From Desulfobacteraceae bacterium UBA5623 (GTDB lineage Bacteria; Desulfobacterota; DSM-4660; Desulfatiglandales; Desulfatiglandaceae): a stretch of DNA of 8,218 nucleotides. The stretch spans positions 1 to 8,218 of the forward strand of contig DIKH01000096.1 in assembly GCA_002424495.1 (NCBI GenBank), given 5' to 3'. Each line of letters starts with the position of its first letter. The first letter of the stretch is position 1. The position numbers and the translations under genes are program-made. A model generated the notes under the pieces. That model worked only from the letters and a program-made list of their open reading frames with translations, did not search any database and was not told the DNA's origin. This document shows positions 6,133 to 8,218 of this stretch, one piece after another.

Positions 6133-7628
6133 GGGATAATACCCTGGTGTCTGTAAACATTGCCGTCCGTCCGTATCTGACGGACCATTGTTTTCTGGGC
6201 CATGCGGTACTTCCTGCTGTTGAGGCCATGCAGATGCTTGCAGCCTCTGTTAAGACAGTTAAACCTGATGCGGATGTTACATGTCTATCTGAAGCAAGGT
6301 TTGACAAATTTCTTTATATGGAACAGGAAGGAGAATGCTTTGCCGATATCTCCATATACGAAAACGGGGATATCACGGCAAGGTTGATTACTAAGACAAC
6401 GTCTAAAAAAAACCGTATCACCCGGACCAGGGACCATGCCTTCATCCTCTTTCCAGCCAGTATTGGGCATATCCCGCAGATACCCATTGATATCGCATGT
6501 GCCTTGGAAGGGGTTTCATTTGATATCCCGGAAGAGAAGATATACAGCGAGCTTGTCCGGTTTGGGCCTGCCTATCACAATATTAAGGGAATTCTCCATG
6601 TCTCCCAGGATGGTGCGGTTGCAGAAATACGCCCCCCTGTTTACGATGACAATGATGACAGGATGGATCTGCTGGGCTCCCCATTTCCCCTGGATGCAGC
6701 CTTTCACGCAGCGTGTGTCTGGGGACAACGCTTCAGACGTCTTGTAGCATTTCCCGTGGGACTGAAAAAACGTGTAGTAATAAAGAAGACCAATCCGGGA
6801 GAGACCTGTTTCTGCCGGGTAGTCCCGGTCAATACCGAATCGGATCTCCTCGTCTTTGACACATGGATTTATGACTCGGAAGGGGTTCTGTTTGAGGCGG
6901 TTTCCGGCATTCAAATGAGAGATGTCAGCGCAGGCGCGATGAAGCCCCCACAGTGGATCATAGACGACGGAATAACGGATAAACACGATCAAAGGATCAG
7001 CGATCAATATTGTCTTTCCATCATCGAAAGAAACACCCTTATGCCGTTTGCGGAAAAGGCGCTTTCAACTGACGAGCTAACACGCCTTGAAAAAATGGGA
7101 AGAGAGCGAAAAAAAAGTTATCTAGCGGCGCGGCTAGCGTGCAAACGGCTTTCAAGAAGACTTTCCGGAAATGATATGGATACACCTGCGGACAGCATCT
7201 CCACCATCTCCCAGGACCTTGTCAGGCCGTACTGCCCCATGACAGACAATAGCCGGATGTTTTCATGTGCGGCATCCCATGACAGCCGTTTTGCGGTTGC
7301 CATCGCATCCGGAAAGAGGGTAGGCATTGATGTGGAAAAGATTTCAGAAAGGGTGCTCAAATCCAGGGACTTATACATGACAGAAGATGAAAAGGCGGTT
7401 GCTGAGGCATCCTTCCTGGGTGAAATTCAAGCGGCCTTGAGGATCTGGTCCATAAAAGAGGCGGCCGCAAAGGCCTTGAACTCCACCCTGGCAGATTCAT
7501 GGAACAGGGTCCGTGTGAAGGACATAGGAAGGGATGAAAGCCGGGTAGAAATTGATCACAAAGGGGGGTATCCGGTGGCCCACCATACTATTGATGATCA
7601 CTTAATCACAGTTTTAGAGATGCCATAG
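6111..7628 (+). CDS. PKS-type dehydratase fused to Sfp-type phosphopantetheinyl transferase
   Basis: A 505-residue two-domain protein. Residues about 15-270 form a double-hotdog polyketide dehydratase: the N-terminal H-x3-G-x4-P motif is His26, Gly30, Pro35; 'FGPAYHNIKGI' follows; the second catalytic motif D-x3-H is Asp195, His199. Residues about 310-505 form an Sfp/EntD-type PPTase with 'GIDVE' (Asp407, Glu409) and 'WSIKEAAAK' (Trp446, Lys449, Glu450, Lys454), which supply the three metal-binding acids. The DH would remove water from 3-hydroxyacyl-ACP; the PPTase would convert apo-ACP to holo-ACP from CoA. A DH-PPTase tail is known at the end of enediyne polyketide synthases; here it stands free of KS and AT domains. 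The ATG at 6111 overlaps the thioesterase gene by 22 nt and has no good ribosome site. GTG 6147, with AGGGA 10 nt before it, would avoid the overlap and keep the whole DH motif. Confidence 0.9.
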   Translation: MEGLPQIRDNTLVSVNIAVRPYLTDHCFLGHAVLPAVEAMQMLAASVKTVKPDADVTCLSEARFDKFLYMEQEGECFADISIYENGDITARLITKTTSKKNRITRTRDHAFILFPASIGHIPQIPIDIACALEGVSFDIPEEKIYSELVRFGPAYHNIKGILHVSQDGAVAEIRPPVYDDNDDRMDLLGSPFPLDAAFHAACVWGQRFRRLVAFPVGLKKRVVIKKTNPGETCFCRVVPVNTESDLLVFDTWIYDSEGVLFEAVSGIQMRDVSAGAMKPPQWIIDDGITDKHDQRISDQYCLSIIERNTLMPFAEKALSTDELTRLEKMGRERKKSYLAARLACKRLSRRLSGNDMDTPADSISTISQDLVRPYCPMTDNSRMFSCAASHDSRFAVAIASGKRVGIDVEKISERVLKSRDLYMTEDEKAVAEASFLGEIQAALRIWSIKEAAAKALNSTLADSWNRVRVKDIGRDESRVEIDHKGGYPVAHHTIDDHLITVLEMP

Positions 7629-7634
7629 AGATTC

Positions 7635-8218
7635 ATGCGGCCGGTAATTTTGTTCATAGCAGCCTATATTGTAGGATCCGTCAATTTTTCGATCCTTCTT
7701 TTCAGACTTCTGGGAAAGGGCGACCCAAGGAATAGTTTCAGCGGTAATGCCGGTGTTGTAAACGTATACAGGCAGGCAGGTTTTTTTTCTGCCGTGCTGG
7801 TCCTGGTGCTGGATATTTCAAGGTCAATGGGAGTAGCTATAATATCTCAGCGTTTGTTGCCGGAGTATTTTGTACCATGGTGCGGACTTGCCCTGATACT
7901 GGGGAACAGTTTCCCATGCCTTCACAATTTTAAGGGCGGAAAAGGGATAGCCAATTATCTGGGCTTTACAGCTATCGTGTCACCCGTTTCAGCCGTTATT
8001 TCCATGATTGCATGGGGAGTTGTATATCAGCTTGTTAAAATCCCTTTTATTGCGTCATTTGTGATGTTGTTGATTCTGGCCTCAGGTACGGTCATAAAAG
8101 CAGGCCTTGATTGGCTTCATGTAACTGGAGTGATAATTACAGTGCTGTTGATTATTTACAACCACAGGAAAAATATTGAACAATTCCTGCATTTGGCCCC
8201 GGAGTCTAAAGGGGGAAA
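7635..8218 (+). CDS. plsY: PlsY-like acyl-phosphate:glycerol-3-phosphate acyltransferase, cut by the right edge
   Basis: An open frame from ATG 7635 to the window edge, 194 codons plus two bases with no stop; PlsY is usually about 200 residues, so little is missing. It is very hydrophobic, with several membrane segments. PlsY motif 1 appears as 'SGNAGVVNVYR' (Ser36 and Arg46 kept; the common GATN is GVVN). Motif 2 has 'GNSFP' followed by 'FKGGKG' (100-104); residue 91 is Asn where family members have the His of 'GHxxP'. Motif 3 is 'NHRKNI' with His177 and Asn180 kept. Family reaction: transfer of an acyl group from acyl-phosphate to the sn-1 position of glycerol-3-phosphate at the inner membrane. 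It starts 6 nt after the dehydratase-PPTase gene, so it is probably in the same operon. This suggests the cluster's acyl chain is destined for a membrane lipid. It may be a divergent second PlsY rather than the housekeeping one. Confidence 0.87.
   Translation, partial: MRPVILFIAAYIVGSVNFSILLFRLLGKGDPRNSFSGNAGVVNVYRQAGFFSAVLVLVLDISRSMGVAIISQRLLPEYFVPWCGLALILGNSFPCLHNFKGGKGIANYLGFTAIVSPVSAVISMIAWGVVYQLVKIPFIASFVMLLILASGTVIKAGLDWLHVTGVIITVLLIIYNHRKNIEQFLHLAPESKGG

Noticed and set aside
6516..7007. Minus-strand open frame of 163 residues opposite the dehydratase domain
   Set aside because: Antisense to a clear DH domain, no recognisable family features and no ribosome site of note.

Overview
The window is a single plus-strand gene cluster for a specialised, type II (dissociated-enzyme) fatty-acid or polyketide-like pathway. 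It reads in order: a FabZ/ApeI-like hotdog protein, an acyl carrier protein (ACP), two tandem radical SAM enzymes, two tandem beta-ketoacyl-ACP synthases (KS), a YbgC/FadM-like thioesterase, a PKS-type dehydratase fused to an Sfp-type phosphopantetheinyl transferase (PPTase), and a PlsY-like glycerol-3-phosphate acyltransferase that runs off the right edge. No rRNA, tRNA, CRISPR array or insertion sequence was seen.

The organism is a bacterium of middling GC with Gram-negative-style signals (AGGAG-type ribosome binding sites, ATG/GTG/TTG starts). The gene mix and the intergenic heptamer repeats recall anaerobic Desulfobacterota or anammox-type lineages. That is an impression from memory and was not tested by any search.

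Layout: 1-137 is the left edge with no supported gene. 138-494 is the hotdog protein. 495-632 is a spacer with a possible sigma70-like promoter, a degenerate heptamer tract and a 10-bp-stem hairpin just before the ACP gene. 633-3007 holds ACP and the two radical SAM genes, packed 20 and 3 nt apart. 3008-3132 is a second spacer built from oppositely oriented heptamer repeats that can fold into a long hairpin. 3133-8218 holds KS1, KS2, thioesterase, dehydratase-PPTase and PlsY, with gaps of 4, 2, -22 and 6 nt.

How the parts may work together (inference): the PPTase domain activates the cluster's ACP at Ser41. The two catalytically complete KS proteins extend a chain on it, and the DH domain (and perhaps the hotdog protein) dehydrates it. 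The radical SAM pair carries out an unusual radical modification of the chain or of a precursor. The thioesterase and the PlsY-like protein release the product or move it into glycerolipid. No ketoreductase, enoyl reductase, acyl-activating ligase or malonyl transferase is visible, so the pathway must borrow these or encode them outside the window. The combination resembles in outline the aryl polyene clusters and the candidate ladderane-lipid gene sets, but the product cannot be read from the sequence.
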